Both the position numbers and the translations under genes were made by a program. From assembly GCA_041060555.1 (NCBI GenBank), contig JBEUDS010000002.1: a stretch of 64,000 bases of DNA, one strand, 5' to 3'. The notes beneath the pieces are model-generated. The model was given only the letters and a program-made list of their open reading frames with translations, made no database searches and was not told where the DNA came from. Every line of letters begins with the position of its first letter. Position 1 is the stretch's first letter. This stretch comes from CAUJIW01 sp963205175 (GTDB lineage: Bacteria > Pseudomonadota > Alphaproteobacteria > Sphingomonadales > Sphingomonadaceae). Shown piece after piece: positions 49,254 through 57,009 of the stretch.

Positions 49254-49398
49254 GGTCCCCTCCACGGTCTTCAGCCCAAAGCATCTGGTAGCGCCCGGAA
49301 TATGAGCGGCCTCATACGCCTGCCGCGTGTGCGACGCGAGAGGCTGCACGCTCAACAGTGAGCGGTGCGCGGCCAGTCGAGTGTGCCGGCGGGGCGGT

Positions 49399-49962
49399 TT
49401 ACAGCTGGCGCACCAGCAGGCTGACGACGCCGATCCAGCCCGGCGCCGGCACCGGCACCGCCTTCTCGCCGGCGGCCAGCGGCAGGATCAGCAGCCGCTC
49501 GGGATAGGCCGACACCAGCCGGCCGAAGGCGAAGCGGCCGGCGGCCAGCGGCGCCAGCACGTCCTTGTTGAGGGCGGTGGCGAAATCCTCCGGCTCGATG
49601 CGTTGCAGCCAGACCTCGTCGCCGGCGCGATAGTCGCCCTGGCTGGCTTCCACCTTGAGGCCCAGCAGATCGGGGCGCACCAGCGGCGGCGCCAGCACCA
49701 TCGGGCGGCGCGGCGCGTCCGGCCCCTGGGCGGTCAGCACGGCGGCCACCGCCACGTCCGGCCGGTCCGGCAGGCTCACCAGTTCCGACGGATCCACCTC
49801 CAGCGCGCCGGCGATGCGGTTCAGCCAGCCGACCGAGACGGTGCGCATCCCGGTTTCCAGCCGGCCGATGGTCTGCGCCGTGGTGGCGGGCGCGCAGCGC
49901 GCGGCGACTTCCGCCAGGGTCAGGCCCTTGGCCTTGCGGACTTCACGGATTCGCGTGTGCAT
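49399..49962 (-). CDS. XRE-family transcriptional regulator
   Basis: A 187-residue regulator with an N-terminal lambda-repressor-like helix-turn-helix (IREVRKAKGLTLAEVAAR, then TIGRLETGMRTVSVGWLNRIAGAL). Its C-terminal domain of about 110 residues looks like a LexA/S24-type beta fold (LGLKVEASQGDYRAGDEVWL) but lacks an obvious Ser-Lys pair. GGAGG lies 5 bases before the ATG. It is divergent from the DUF6456 gene, which precedes the GTA-like cluster. Function as a repressor of that gene is inferred from the arrangement only. Confidence 0.82.
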   Translation of the reverse strand: MHTRIREVRKAKGLTLAEVAARCAPATTAQTIGRLETGMRTVSVGWLNRIAGALEVDPSELVSLPDRPDVAVAAVLTAQGPDAPRRPMVLAPPLVRPDLLGLKVEASQGDYRAGDEVWLQRIEPEDFATALNKDVLAPLAAGRFAFGRLVSAYPERLLILPLAAGEKAVPVPAPGWIGVVSLLVRQL

Positions 49963-49993
49963 CTCGACCTCCTCACCCAACCGGCACTTTTAT

Positions 49994-50004
49994 CTGTCCT
50001 ACAG
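49994..50004. promoter_or_regulatory. Short inverted repeat in the XRE/DUF6456 divergent promoter
   Basis: CTGT-cct-ACAG lies between the two divergent starts. It is an operator-sized inverted repeat of the kind bound by XRE repressors. No second copy was seen near the terminase promoter. Confidence 0.35.
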
Positions 50005-50061
50005 CAACCGATGCAGCTTAGTCGAGAGGTCTTGTGTGAGTCGTGAACCAGGAGGCGTCGA

Positions 50062-50772
50062 ATGGCACAGGCACGGGGGACATCCGAGGCGCGCACCGCC
50101 CGGCTGCTGGAGCGACTGGCGACGGGGGAGCGGCTGGAACCCGACGAGTCCGGGTATCGCATCGGCCGCGCGCGGGCCTCGGCGGCGCTGGTGGCGCAGT
50201 TGCGGCGGGCGGAGCTGATCGAGGCGGCCGGCGGGGGCTATCGGCTGAGCGGGCCGGGGCAGGCCTGGCTGGCGCGGCGGGCGGCGGCCGAGGCGGGGGG
50301 CGACGGTACCCACGCGCAGAACCGGCTGCTGGCGCGCCAGCAGCGGCGCGTCGCTGGTGTGGACAGATTGGTTACGGTTAACCTCGCTGAATCACCATTG
50401 GGGTGGCTGCTGCGCCATAAGCGGATCGACGCCCGCCAGTTCGAGGCCGGTGAGCGATTGCGCGGCGACTTCGAGACCGCCCGGCTGGGACCGCGCGTCA
50501 CCATGGGCTGGGACATGCTGGCACCCTCACGCCAGCCGCGCGGCGCGCCGGAAGTGCTGGACCCGACGCTGGCGCAGCTCGCCGCCCGGCGCCGGTTCGA
50601 TGCCGCGCTGGCCGCGCTCGGGCCTGGCCTGGGGGATGTGTTGTGGCGGGTGGCCTGCGCTGGCGAGGGGCTCGACCAGGCGGAGCGGGCGCTGGGCTGG
50701 CCGGCGCGTGCCGGCAAGGTGGTGCTGGGGCTGGCGCTCGACCGGCTGGCGGACCATTACGGGCTGGCGTGA
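50062..50772 (+). CDS. DUF6456 helix-turn-helix protein, candidate GTA activator
   Basis: A 236-residue protein. Residues 1-75 form a winged-helix-like domain (ASAALVAQLRRAELIEAAGG) and residues 95-235 a DUF6456 domain, seen in NLAESPLGWLLRHKRIDARQ, AGERLRGDFETARLGPRVTM and the final DRLADHYGL. DUF6456-type domains are, as I recall, a feature of alphaproteobacterial GTA activators of the GafA/GafZ kind. The gene sits about 200 bases before the first packaging gene and is divergent from an XRE regulator. Activator function is therefore a context-based proposal. AGGAGG gives a strong ribosome site. Confidence 0.72.
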   Translation: MAQARGTSEARTARLLERLATGERLEPDESGYRIGRARASAALVAQLRRAELIEAAGGGYRLSGPGQAWLARRAAAEAGGDGTHAQNRLLARQQRRVAGVDRLVTVNLAESPLGWLLRHKRIDARQFEAGERLRGDFETARLGPRVTMGWDMLAPSRQPRGAPEVLDPTLAQLAARRRFDAALAALGPGLGDVLWRVACAGEGLDQAERALGWPARAGKVVLGLALDRLADHYGLA

Positions 50773-50810
50773 CGGGGCCGGGCCCGGTGTGAAAAATAGG
50801 ATAAAACCTC

Positions 50811-50839
50811 TTGACCATCGTCACGATACTATGTAGAAG
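50811..50839 (+). promoter_or_regulatory. Putative promoter of the GTA-like cluster
   Basis: TTGACC (50811-50816) and TAGAAG (50834-50839) are separated by 17 bases within an unusually AT-rich patch. Transcription would begin near 50846, leaving a leader of about 130 bases that contains a long hairpin. Confidence 0.5.
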
Positions 50840-50900
50840 ATTCGACATGCTCTGAAATTGCGCCCGCGCCGATCCGGCGGGGCCAGGGGAACGAACCGGT

Positions 50901-50943
50901 CGCCCCCGTGAACGGGCTCCTCGGAGCCGTGGTCGCGGGGGCG
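50901..50943 (+). terminator. Long leader hairpin before gp1 (possible terminator/antitermination target)
   Basis: CGCCCCCG (50901-50908) pairs with CGGGGGCG (50936-50943). Inside it GGCTCC (50915-50920) pairs with GGAGCC (50923-50928). The whole forms one GC-rich structured leader 55-100 bases after the inferred transcription start. No T tract follows. Confidence 0.5.
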
Positions 50944-50978
50944 ATTGCCTGTCCAGGCTTCCTGTTTCGGTGACTGCC

Positions 50979-51557
50979 ATGACTGACGAGATCATTGCCG
51001 GTGCCAATGCCGGTGCCACGCCGCCCCGGCGCGCGTCCGCCGCCGCGCGCAAGCCGGCGCGCTGGACGATGGCCCGGCGGGAAACCTTCATTGCCCGGCT
51101 GGCCGAGTCCGGCAACGTCACGGCGGCGGCGAAGGCGGCGCGGATGCCGCGCAGCGCCGCCTACCGGCTGCGGCGAACCTCGGCGCCGTTCGCGGCGGCC
51201 TGGGACGAGGCGATCCAGGTGGCGCTCGACGCGCTGGAGGCGGCGATGCTGGAACGCGCCATCAACGGCGTGGAAAAGACCGTCTATTACGGCGGCCAGC
51301 AGTGCGGCACGGTGCGCCACTACTCCGACGCCGCCGCGATGTTCATCCTGCGCAGCCGGCGGCCGGAAATCTATGCCCGGCCGCAGACGGAGCGCGACAG
51401 CCCGGAGACGGCCGATCCGGTGGCCGAGGCCCGCCAGGCGCGCGCCGCCATCGAGGCCCGGCTCGACAGCCTGGCTCGCGGCGACGCGCCGATGCCCGAA
51501 GGGCAGGACGCCGATGACGGCACGGATGCGGCGGACAGGGCGGATGGCGATGGCTGA
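50979..51557 (+). CDS. Small terminase-like protein (GTA gp1 position)
   Basis: A roughly 192-residue protein with a basic N-terminus and a homeodomain-like helix-turn-helix (FIARLAESGNVTAAAKAARM, then PRSAAYRLRRTSAPF). An acidic disordered tail ends the protein. It precedes and overlaps the large terminase gene by 8 bases, the position and architecture of a small terminase (DNA-recognition) subunit, recently equated with GTA gp1. A GTG nine bases earlier is an alternative start. Ribosome-site evidence is weak for both. Confidence 0.7.
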   Translation: MTDEIIAGANAGATPPRRASAAARKPARWTMARRETFIARLAESGNVTAAAKAARMPRSAAYRLRRTSAPFAAAWDEAIQVALDALEAAMLERAINGVEKTVYYGGQQCGTVRHYSDAAAMFILRSRRPEIYARPQTERDSPETADPVAEARQARAAIEARLDSLARGDAPMPEGQDADDGTDAADRADGDG

Positions 51558-52866
51558 GGCGGCTTATCCGGCACTGGCGCTGGCACGGCTGCCGCTGGCC
51601 GAGCGCCGGGCGATGCTCGATGCGCTGAGCCCGGCGCAACTGCAGGCGCTGCTGCATGATTTCGGCTGCTGGGGGCGGCCGGAACAGCAGCCGCCGGCCG
51701 GGGACTGGCGGGTGTGGGCGGTGGTCGCCGGGCGCGGCTTCGGCAAGACCCGGGCCGGCGCGGAATGGGTGCGCGCCCTGGCCGAGGCCCAGCCGTGGCT
51801 GCGGGTGGCGCTGGTCGGCGCGACGCTGGCGGAGGCGCGCGCGGTGATGGTGGAGGGCGAAGCCGGCCTGCTCAACATCGCGGCGCCGGCCCAGCGGCCG
51901 CATTTCGAACCATCGCTGCGCCGGCTGAGCTGGCGTAACGGCGCGCGGGCGTTTCTCTATTCGGCCGAGGAGCCGGAGCAGCTGCGCGGGCCGGAGCATC
52001 ATGTGGCGTGGTGCGACGAGCTGGCCAAGTGGCCCGATGCCGAGACGGTGTGGATGAACCTGCAGATGGGGTTGCGGCTGGGCACGCTGCCGCGCGCGGT
52101 GGTGACGACGACGCCCCGCCCGGTGCCGCTGCTGCGCCAGCTGCTCGACGATCCGGCGGTGGCCCGCACACGCGGCCGCACCGCCGACAATCGCGCCTTT
52201 CTGGCGCCGGGATTTCTGGAGGCGGTGACGGCGGCCTACGCCGGCACCCGGCTCGGCCGGCAGGAGCTGGACGGCGAACTGGTGGAGGACATCGCCGGTG
52301 CGCTGTGGAGCCGGGCCGGGCTCGATCGTGGCCGGGTGCGGGCCGCCCCGCCGCTGGTCCGTGTCGTGGTCGCGGTCGATCCGCCGGTGAGCAGCGGGCC
52401 GGGGGCGGATGCCTGCGGCATCGTCGCCGCCGGGCTCGATGCCGAGGGCCATGGCTATGTGCTGGCCGATCACACGCTCGCCGGCGCCAGTCCCGAGGCA
52501 TGGGCGCGCGCGGCGGTGGCGGCCGCTGACCATCATGGCGCCGACCGGCTGGTCGCCGAGGTCAACAACGGCGGCGAGCTGGTGGGGGTGGTGCTGCGCT
52601 CGGTGGACGCGCGGGTGCCGCTGAAGCTGGTGCGCGCCAGCCGGGGCAAGGCGGCGCGTGCCGAGCCGGTGGCGGCGCTCTATGAACGCGGCCTGGTCCA
52701 CCATGTCGGTGGTCTTGCCGATCTGGAGGACCAGTTGTGCGGTCTGCTGCCCGGCGGCGGCTACGAGGGGCCGGGCCGCTCGCCCGACCGCGCCGACGCC
52801 GCCGTGTGGGCGCTGACCGAGCTGATGCTGGCCCGCGCGCCACAGCCCAGGGTGCGCCGGGTGTGA
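51550..52866 (+). CDS. Phage/GTA terminase large subunit (gp2)
   Basis: A 438-residue packaging motor. The ATPase domain has Walker A AGRGFGKT (about residues 60-67), Walker B VAWCDELAKW and the coupling segment TTTPRPVPLLRQL. The RNase H-like nuclease domain supplies acidic residues in VVAVDPPVSSG, LVAEVNNGGELV and DRADAAVWALTELM. It would translocate DNA into the prohead and cut it. Length and motifs match the GTA gp2 / HK97-type group. ATG 51550 fits the AGGG site better than ATG 51544. The start overlaps gp1, indicating translational coupling. Confidence 0.9.
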   Translation: MAEAAYPALALARLPLAERRAMLDALSPAQLQALLHDFGCWGRPEQQPPAGDWRVWAVVAGRGFGKTRAGAEWVRALAEAQPWLRVALVGATLAEARAVMVEGEAGLLNIAAPAQRPHFEPSLRRLSWRNGARAFLYSAEEPEQLRGPEHHVAWCDELAKWPDAETVWMNLQMGLRLGTLPRAVVTTTPRPVPLLRQLLDDPAVARTRGRTADNRAFLAPGFLEAVTAAYAGTRLGRQELDGELVEDIAGALWSRAGLDRGRVRAAPPLVRVVVAVDPPVSSGPGADACGIVAAGLDAEGHGYVLADHTLAGASPEAWARAAVAAADHHGADRLVAEVNNGGELVGVVLRSVDARVPLKLVRASRGKAARAEPVAALYERGLVHHVGGLADLEDQLCGLLPGGGYEGPGRSPDRADAAVWALTELMLARAPQPRVRRV

Positions 52867-52896
52867 GGGCATCCACGGATTGCAAGGAGACAGCAG

Positions 52897-54084
52897 ATGG
52901 CATTTCCCCTGACCCGCTGGTGGGCCAAGGCCCGCCGGGCGCCGCCGTCGCGCGCGCCGCTGGCGCTGCTCACCGGCTGGGCCGGCGCCAGCCTGCCGCG
53001 CGGCCATGACACGCTGGCGCGTGAGACCTATGTCCGCAACGCCATCGCCCAGCGGGCGGTGAAGCTGGTGGCGGAAGGCGCGGCCTCGGCGCGCTGGCTG
53101 GCCGGCGGCACCGACCGCGTGGGCGTTGTCGACACCGGCGGCCATCCGCTGCTGGCGCTGCTGGCCCGACCCAACCCGCGCCAGTCCGGCCCTGACCTCG
53201 TCGAGGCGCTGGCGAGCCATCTGCTGCTGGCCGGCAACGCCTATGTCGAGGTGGTGACCGATGACGACGACCGGCCGGTCGAGCTGCATCTGCTGCGCCC
53301 GGAGCGGGTCAGCATTGTCGCCGGCGCCACCGGCTGGCCGGCGGAATATCGCTACCAGGCCGGCGGACAGGTGGCGCGCTATCCGGTCGATCCGGTGAGC
53401 GGGCGGGCGGAGCTTCTGCACCTGCGCGCCTTCCATCCGCTCGACGATCATTACGGCCTGTCGCCGCTGGAGGCGGTGGCGGCGGCGGTGGAGACCCACA
53501 ACGCCGCCGCGCGCTGGAACAAGGCGCTGCTCGACAATGCCGCGCGACCCTCGGGCGCGCTGGTGTTCGACCCCGGCGAGGCCGGCGCCGCCTTGAGCGC
53601 CGACCAGTTCGAGCGGCTGAAACGCGAGATGGAGGAGGGTTTCGCCGGCGCCGTCAACGCCGGCCGGCCGATGCTGCTGGAAGGCGGGCTGAAATGGCAG
53701 CCGCTGTCGCTGTCGCCGGCCGACATGGATTTCGTCGCCGCGCGCGACGCCGCCGCGCGCGAGATCGCGCTCGCCTTCGGCGTGCCGCCGATGCTGCTCG
53801 GCCTGCCCGGTGACAACACCTACGCCAACTATCAGGAAGCCAACCGGGCGCTGTGGCGGCTGACCATCCTGCCGCTGCTGGCCAAGTTGACGGCCGGGGT
53901 CGCCGCCCATTTCAGCGCCTGGTGGCCTGACCTGACGCTGGACATCGACCGCGACGCCGTTCCGGCGCTCAGCGCCGACCGCGAGCGGCTGTGGGCGCAG
54001 GTGTCGGCGGCGGACTTTCTCACGGCCGTCGACAAGCGCCGGCTGCTCGGTCTGGAGGTGTCGGAAAATGTGACAGAGCAGTGA
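52897..54084 (+). CDS. HK97-family phage portal protein (gp3)
   Basis: A 395-residue portal subunit, twelve of which form the DNA channel at one capsid vertex. Family segments include AIAQRAVKLVAEGAASARWL, LLLAGNAYVEVV, LHLRAFHPLDDHYGLSPLEA and the C-terminal EIALAFGVPPMLLGLPGDN followed by TYANYQEANRALWRLTILPL. The length matches GTA portals. It lies 30 bases after the terminase. Its last codons overlap a candidate TGACA element upstream of the next gene's sigma-54 promoter. Confidence 0.92.
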   Translation: MAFPLTRWWAKARRAPPSRAPLALLTGWAGASLPRGHDTLARETYVRNAIAQRAVKLVAEGAASARWLAGGTDRVGVVDTGGHPLLALLARPNPRQSGPDLVEALASHLLLAGNAYVEVVTDDDDRPVELHLLRPERVSIVAGATGWPAEYRYQAGGQVARYPVDPVSGRAELLHLRAFHPLDDHYGLSPLEAVAAAVETHNAAARWNKALLDNAARPSGALVFDPGEAGAALSADQFERLKREMEEGFAGAVNAGRPMLLEGGLKWQPLSLSPADMDFVAARDAAAREIALAFGVPPMLLGLPGDNTYANYQEANRALWRLTILPLLAKLTAGVAAHFSAWWPDLTLDIDRDAVPALSADRERLWAQVSAADFLTAVDKRRLLGLEVSENVTEQ

Positions 54085-54161
54085 CGGAATTCCTTACATC
54101 TTAACCAATGCTACCATTCCGCTAACCATCGAAGTTTCTGTCCCGATTGCACAAGTTTCAG

Positions 54162-54179
54162 TTGGCCCGCTCCTTGCGG
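54162..54179 (+). promoter_or_regulatory. Sigma-54 (-24/-12) promoter inside the GTA-like cluster
   Basis: TTGGCCCGCTCCTTGCGG matches YTGGCACG-N4-TTGCW with one -24 mismatch (C for A) and a full TTGC -12 element. GG (54164-54165) and GC (54176-54177) are separated by exactly 10 bases. It drives only the small exported-protein gene that follows. The surrounding 54085-54190 is AT-richer than the phage genes. Confidence 0.72.
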
Positions 54180-54217
54180 TAGGGCAGTATTAACGGAACA
54201 AGTGTGGGAGCACGGAC

Positions 54218-54646
54218 ATGTTGGGGAAGATTCTGGCGGCGATCGGTCTGGCACTGGCGTTCATGGGCGCCACCTTGCTCAACACCGCGATGGCGCGGGC
54301 CGAGACCATGGATTTCGAGCTGGAACTGCCCGAGGGCGCCAGCATTGACGCCGCCACCATGGCCGGTGCGCTGATCGAGGCGCTGGCCACGGCGCCGGAC
54401 GCTCAGAAGCCGGCGCTGGTCGAGGCGCTCGCCAACGTGCTGCGGATGAACCCGGAGGAGCGTATCGAATCGCCGGCCATCGCCATGGCGCCGCCGGCCG
54501 AGGCCGAGGGCGCCAGCGCCAGCGATCAGGTCGCCGAGGCCGAGGGCGAGGAGGCCGCCCCGGCGGACGAAGGCGCGATGACGCTCGATCTCGCGATCGT
54601 TCGCCGCGAGGGCGCCGAGGACGAAATCCTGCTGCAATGGCTGTAA
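54218..54646 (+). CDS. Exported acidic protein, moron-like insertion in the GTA cluster
   Basis: A 142-residue protein with an N-terminal signal peptide or anchor (residues 1-28: ILAAIGLALAFMGATLL, ending ARAE). The mature part is acidic, rich in Ala and Glu, with a helical segment MAGALIEALATAPDAQKPAL and an EAEGEE/APADE-rich stretch. It matches no family I recognise. The gene has its own sigma-54 promoter and is followed by a strong terminator. It sits between portal and protease, where GTA clusters normally carry only a small gene. It is therefore probably a host-type cargo gene rather than a structural protein. Confidence 0.65.
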   Translation: MLGKILAAIGLALAFMGATLLNTAMARAETMDFELELPEGASIDAATMAGALIEALATAPDAQKPALVEALANVLRMNPEERIESPAIAMAPPAEAEGASASDQVAEAEGEEAAPADEGAMTLDLAIVRREGAEDEILLQWL

Positions 54647-54758
54647 CGTCAGGCCTGTAAGGCCGGGCCGTTGAGGCCGGGTCGGCAGGACTGAACGGGC
54701 GTGGCTGGCGCGCCCACGATATTTTCCTCACCGCCTGTTCCCGAGGTGGAGGATGCAC

Positions 54759-54784
54759 GGGCCGGGGTTTTCCCCGGCCCGTTT
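54759..54784 (+). terminator. Strong hairpin terminator after the inserted gene
   Basis: ACGGGCCGGGG and CCCCGGCCCGT form a perfect 11-bp stem with a TTTT loop. TTGCGTTTGTG follows. It would end the sigma-54 transcript and could also limit read-through of the phage genes unless transcription is anti-terminated. Confidence 0.75.
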
Positions 54785-54817
54785 GCGTTTGTGCCCCTGT
54801 TGTTCACGGAGGTCGTG

Positions 54818-55156
54818 ATGACCGCGCCGATCACGGATCGCTGTGCCGCGACGCTCGGCCTGCTGGTGGCCCAGGCGCGCGACGAGGGCGCCTCGGTGGT
54901 GACACTCAAGGCGCTGACCGAGGAAGCGGCGGAGGCTGGCGCCGCCCGCGCGCTGGCCCGGCTGGGTCTGCACGACGGCAGCGCCGGCGCCGACATTCTG
55001 GAGTTGCGCCAGCTGCTGTCGGCCTGGCGCGACACCCGGCGGGCCGCCCGCCATGCCGTCATCGGCTGGCTGGTGCGGCTGGTGCTGGCTGGCCTGCTGC
55101 TGGGGCTGGCGGTGAAACTGCGCCTGATCGACCTGGCGCCGGACCTGCACGGCTGA
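54818..55156 (+). CDS. DUF6127-like small membrane protein (GTA g3.5 position)
   Basis: A 112-residue protein with an N-terminal helical part (LLVAQARDEGASVVTLKALT, then ARALARLGLHDGSAGADILE) and one C-terminal membrane helix (HAVIGWLVRLVLAGLLLGLA). Between them is the conserved LRQLLSAWRDTRRAAR. This pattern matches the DUF6127-type protein found between portal and protease in many GTA clusters. Function is unknown; a role in head assembly at the membrane is possible. GGAGG lies 5 bases before the ATG. Confidence 0.72.
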   Translation: MTAPITDRCAATLGLLVAQARDEGASVVTLKALTEEAAEAGAARALARLGLHDGSAGADILELRQLLSAWRDTRRAARHAVIGWLVRLVLAGLLLGLAVKLRLIDLAPDLHG

Positions 55157-55232
55157 GGCCAACCCGCCGCGCTTGATGCGCGCGGCAATCCATGAGGCCA
55201 TCCCGCCGCGCTTGATGCGCGCGGCAATCCAT
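55155..55232. repeat. 39-bp tandem duplication with hairpins
   Basis: Two copies at 55155-55193 and 55194-55232 differ at one base. Each contains CCGCGC-ttgat-GCGCGCGG, an inverted repeat that can form a stem. The first copy begins within the stop codon of the DUF6127-like gene and the array ends 11 bases before the protease start. Confidence 0.87.
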
Positions 55233-55243
55233 GAGGCATCGAC

Positions 55244-55732
55244 ATGACCGAGATCACGACCGGCGCGCCGCCGGGCGGCGGGCTTTGCTTCGCCGGCTAT
55301 GCCAGCGTGTTCGACCTGCCGGACCGCGGCCGCGACGTGGTGGCGCCGGGCGCCTTCGCCCGCTGGCTGGCCGAAAGCCGGTCGGTGCTGCCGCTGCTGT
55401 GGCAGCACGAGGCGCGCGAGCCGGTGGGGCGGGTGCTGCATCTGGCCGAGGACGCGCGTGGCCTGCGGGTGGTGGCGGTGCTCGCCGAGGGCTGCGGCCG
55501 TGGCCGCGATGCCGCCGCGCTGCTGCGGGCCGGCGCGCTTGCCGGCCTGTCGATCGGCTATCGCGTGCGTCGTGCCGAGGCCGATCCGCGCCGCCGGCTG
55601 CGCCGCCTCACCGAGCTGGAGCTGATCGAGATTTCGCTGGTGACCTTTCCCATGCAGCCGGCCGCGCGGGTGCTGGCGCTGGATGACTCCCTTCTCGCCC
55701 GCGAACCGCTCACCGCACCAATCTGGAGATAG
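55244..55732 (+). CDS. HK97-family prohead protease (gp4)
   Basis: A 162-residue serine protease that matures the capsid. The catalytic pair is visible as H55 in LLWQHEAREPVGRV and S103 in AGALAGLSIGYRV, matching the HK97 gp4/U35 pattern. The N-terminal FAGYASVFDLPDRGRDVVAPGAF, split over two strands, and the C-terminal EISLVTFPMQPAARV complete the fold. The length equals GTA proteases. The capsid gene starts 3 bases after its stop codon. Confidence 0.92.
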   Translation: MTEITTGAPPGGGLCFAGYASVFDLPDRGRDVVAPGAFARWLAESRSVLPLLWQHEAREPVGRVLHLAEDARGLRVVAVLAEGCGRGRDAAALLRAGALAGLSIGYRVRRAEADPRRRLRRLTELELIEISLVTFPMQPAARVLALDDSLLAREPLTAPIWR

Positions 55733-55735
55733 CCG

Positions 55736-56929
55736 ATGACCGATTACGACACCAAGGCCGACACGCCCGCGCTGCCGGCGTTCGAGGATGCCTTCGCGCA
55801 GGCGCAGGCCGAGGCGCTGACGCCACGCCTTGACGCGCTGGACGCCGGCCTTGCCGCGCTGGAACAGAAGCTGGAGCGCAAGATGGCAGCACTTGCCACC
55901 GCCGGTCGCCGGCCGCCGCTCACCGCCACCAGGGCCGACTATGGCGACGACACGCATCGCGCCGCCTTCAGCGAGCGCTACCTGCGCAAGGGGCTGGAGA
56001 CCGGGCTGGCCGGCATCGAGGCCAAGGCGCTCAACATCACCACGTCGGCCGAGGGCGGTTACGCGGTGCCGGAGGTGATCGACCAGGCGATCGCCACCCG
56101 GCTGAAGAATATCTCGCCGATCCGCGATCTCGCCACCGTGGTGACGGTGGGCAGCGCCAATTACAAGAAGCTGGTGGCGACCAGCGGCATCGCCTCCGGC
56201 TGGGTCGCCGAGAGCGCCGCCCGGCCGGAAACCACGGCGCCGCAATTCGCCGAGGTGGCGCCGCCGTGGGGCGAGATCTATGCCAACCCGGCCGCCACCC
56301 AGGCGATGCTCGACGACGCGATGTTCGATGTCGAGGCCTGGCTGGCGCACGAGATCGCGCTGGAATTCGCCCGCCAGGAGGGCGCGGCGTTCATCACCGG
56401 CAACGGCACCAACAAGCCCAAGGGCTTCCTGAGCCATGCCACGGCGGCGACCGGCGACACGGCGCGCGCCTTCGGCACGCTGCAGCATGTGCCCACCGGC
56501 GTCGCCGGCAATTTCCCCGCCAGCAACCCGGCCGATATTCTCATCGATCTGGTCCACGCGCTGCGGCCCGCCTACCGTCAGGGCGCGGCGTTCGTGATGA
56601 ACTCGGCGACCTGCGCGCGGCTGCGCAAGTTCAAGGACGGCGATGGCAATTTCATCTGGCGACCGGGCCTCGCCGAGGGCCAGCCGGCGACGCTGCTGGG
56701 CTACCCCGTGCATGAGGCGGAGGACATGCCGGACGTGGCGGCCGACGCGCTCGCCGTCGCCTTCGGCAATTTCGCCCATGGCTATGTCATCGCCGAGCGG
56801 GCGGCGACGCGCATCCTGCGCGATCCGTTCTCCAACAAGCCGTTCGTCCACTTCTACGCCACCCGCCGGGTTGGCGGCGCGGTGGTCAATTCCGACGCCA
56901 TCAAGCTGCTGAAGTTCGCGGCGAGCTGA
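55736..56929 (+). CDS. HK97-family major capsid protein (gp5)
   Basis: A 397-residue capsid subunit. Residues 1-100 form the coiled-coil scaffolding (delta) domain removed by the protease. The mature shell domain begins near LNITTSAEGGYAVPEVIDQA. Family segments are AFITGNGTNKPKGFL, AFVMNSATCARLRKFKDGDG and ATLLGYPVHEAEDMPDVAAD. The C-terminus ends SDAIKLLKFAAS as in GTA capsids. It is the expected direct neighbour of the protease. Confidence 0.93.
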   Translation: MTDYDTKADTPALPAFEDAFAQAQAEALTPRLDALDAGLAALEQKLERKMAALATAGRRPPLTATRADYGDDTHRAAFSERYLRKGLETGLAGIEAKALNITTSAEGGYAVPEVIDQAIATRLKNISPIRDLATVVTVGSANYKKLVATSGIASGWVAESAARPETTAPQFAEVAPPWGEIYANPAATQAMLDDAMFDVEAWLAHEIALEFARQEGAAFITGNGTNKPKGFLSHATAATGDTARAFGTLQHVPTGVAGNFPASNPADILIDLVHALRPAYRQGAAFVMNSATCARLRKFKDGDGNFIWRPGLAEGQPATLLGYPVHEAEDMPDVAADALAVAFGNFAHGYVIAERAATRILRDPFSNKPFVHFYATRRVGGAVVNSDAIKLLKFAAS

Positions 56930-57009
56930 GCCGGATCGGGAAGCCGCATCGGTGCCGGCATCAGGCCGGCGCCGGTGCGGAGGCCGGTTTCTGACGGAGC
57001 GGAATTCTC

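Noticed and set aside
49962..50979. Left prophage attachment site
   Set aside because: No tRNA gene, no integrase and no direct repeat pair could be seen at the left border of the cluster.
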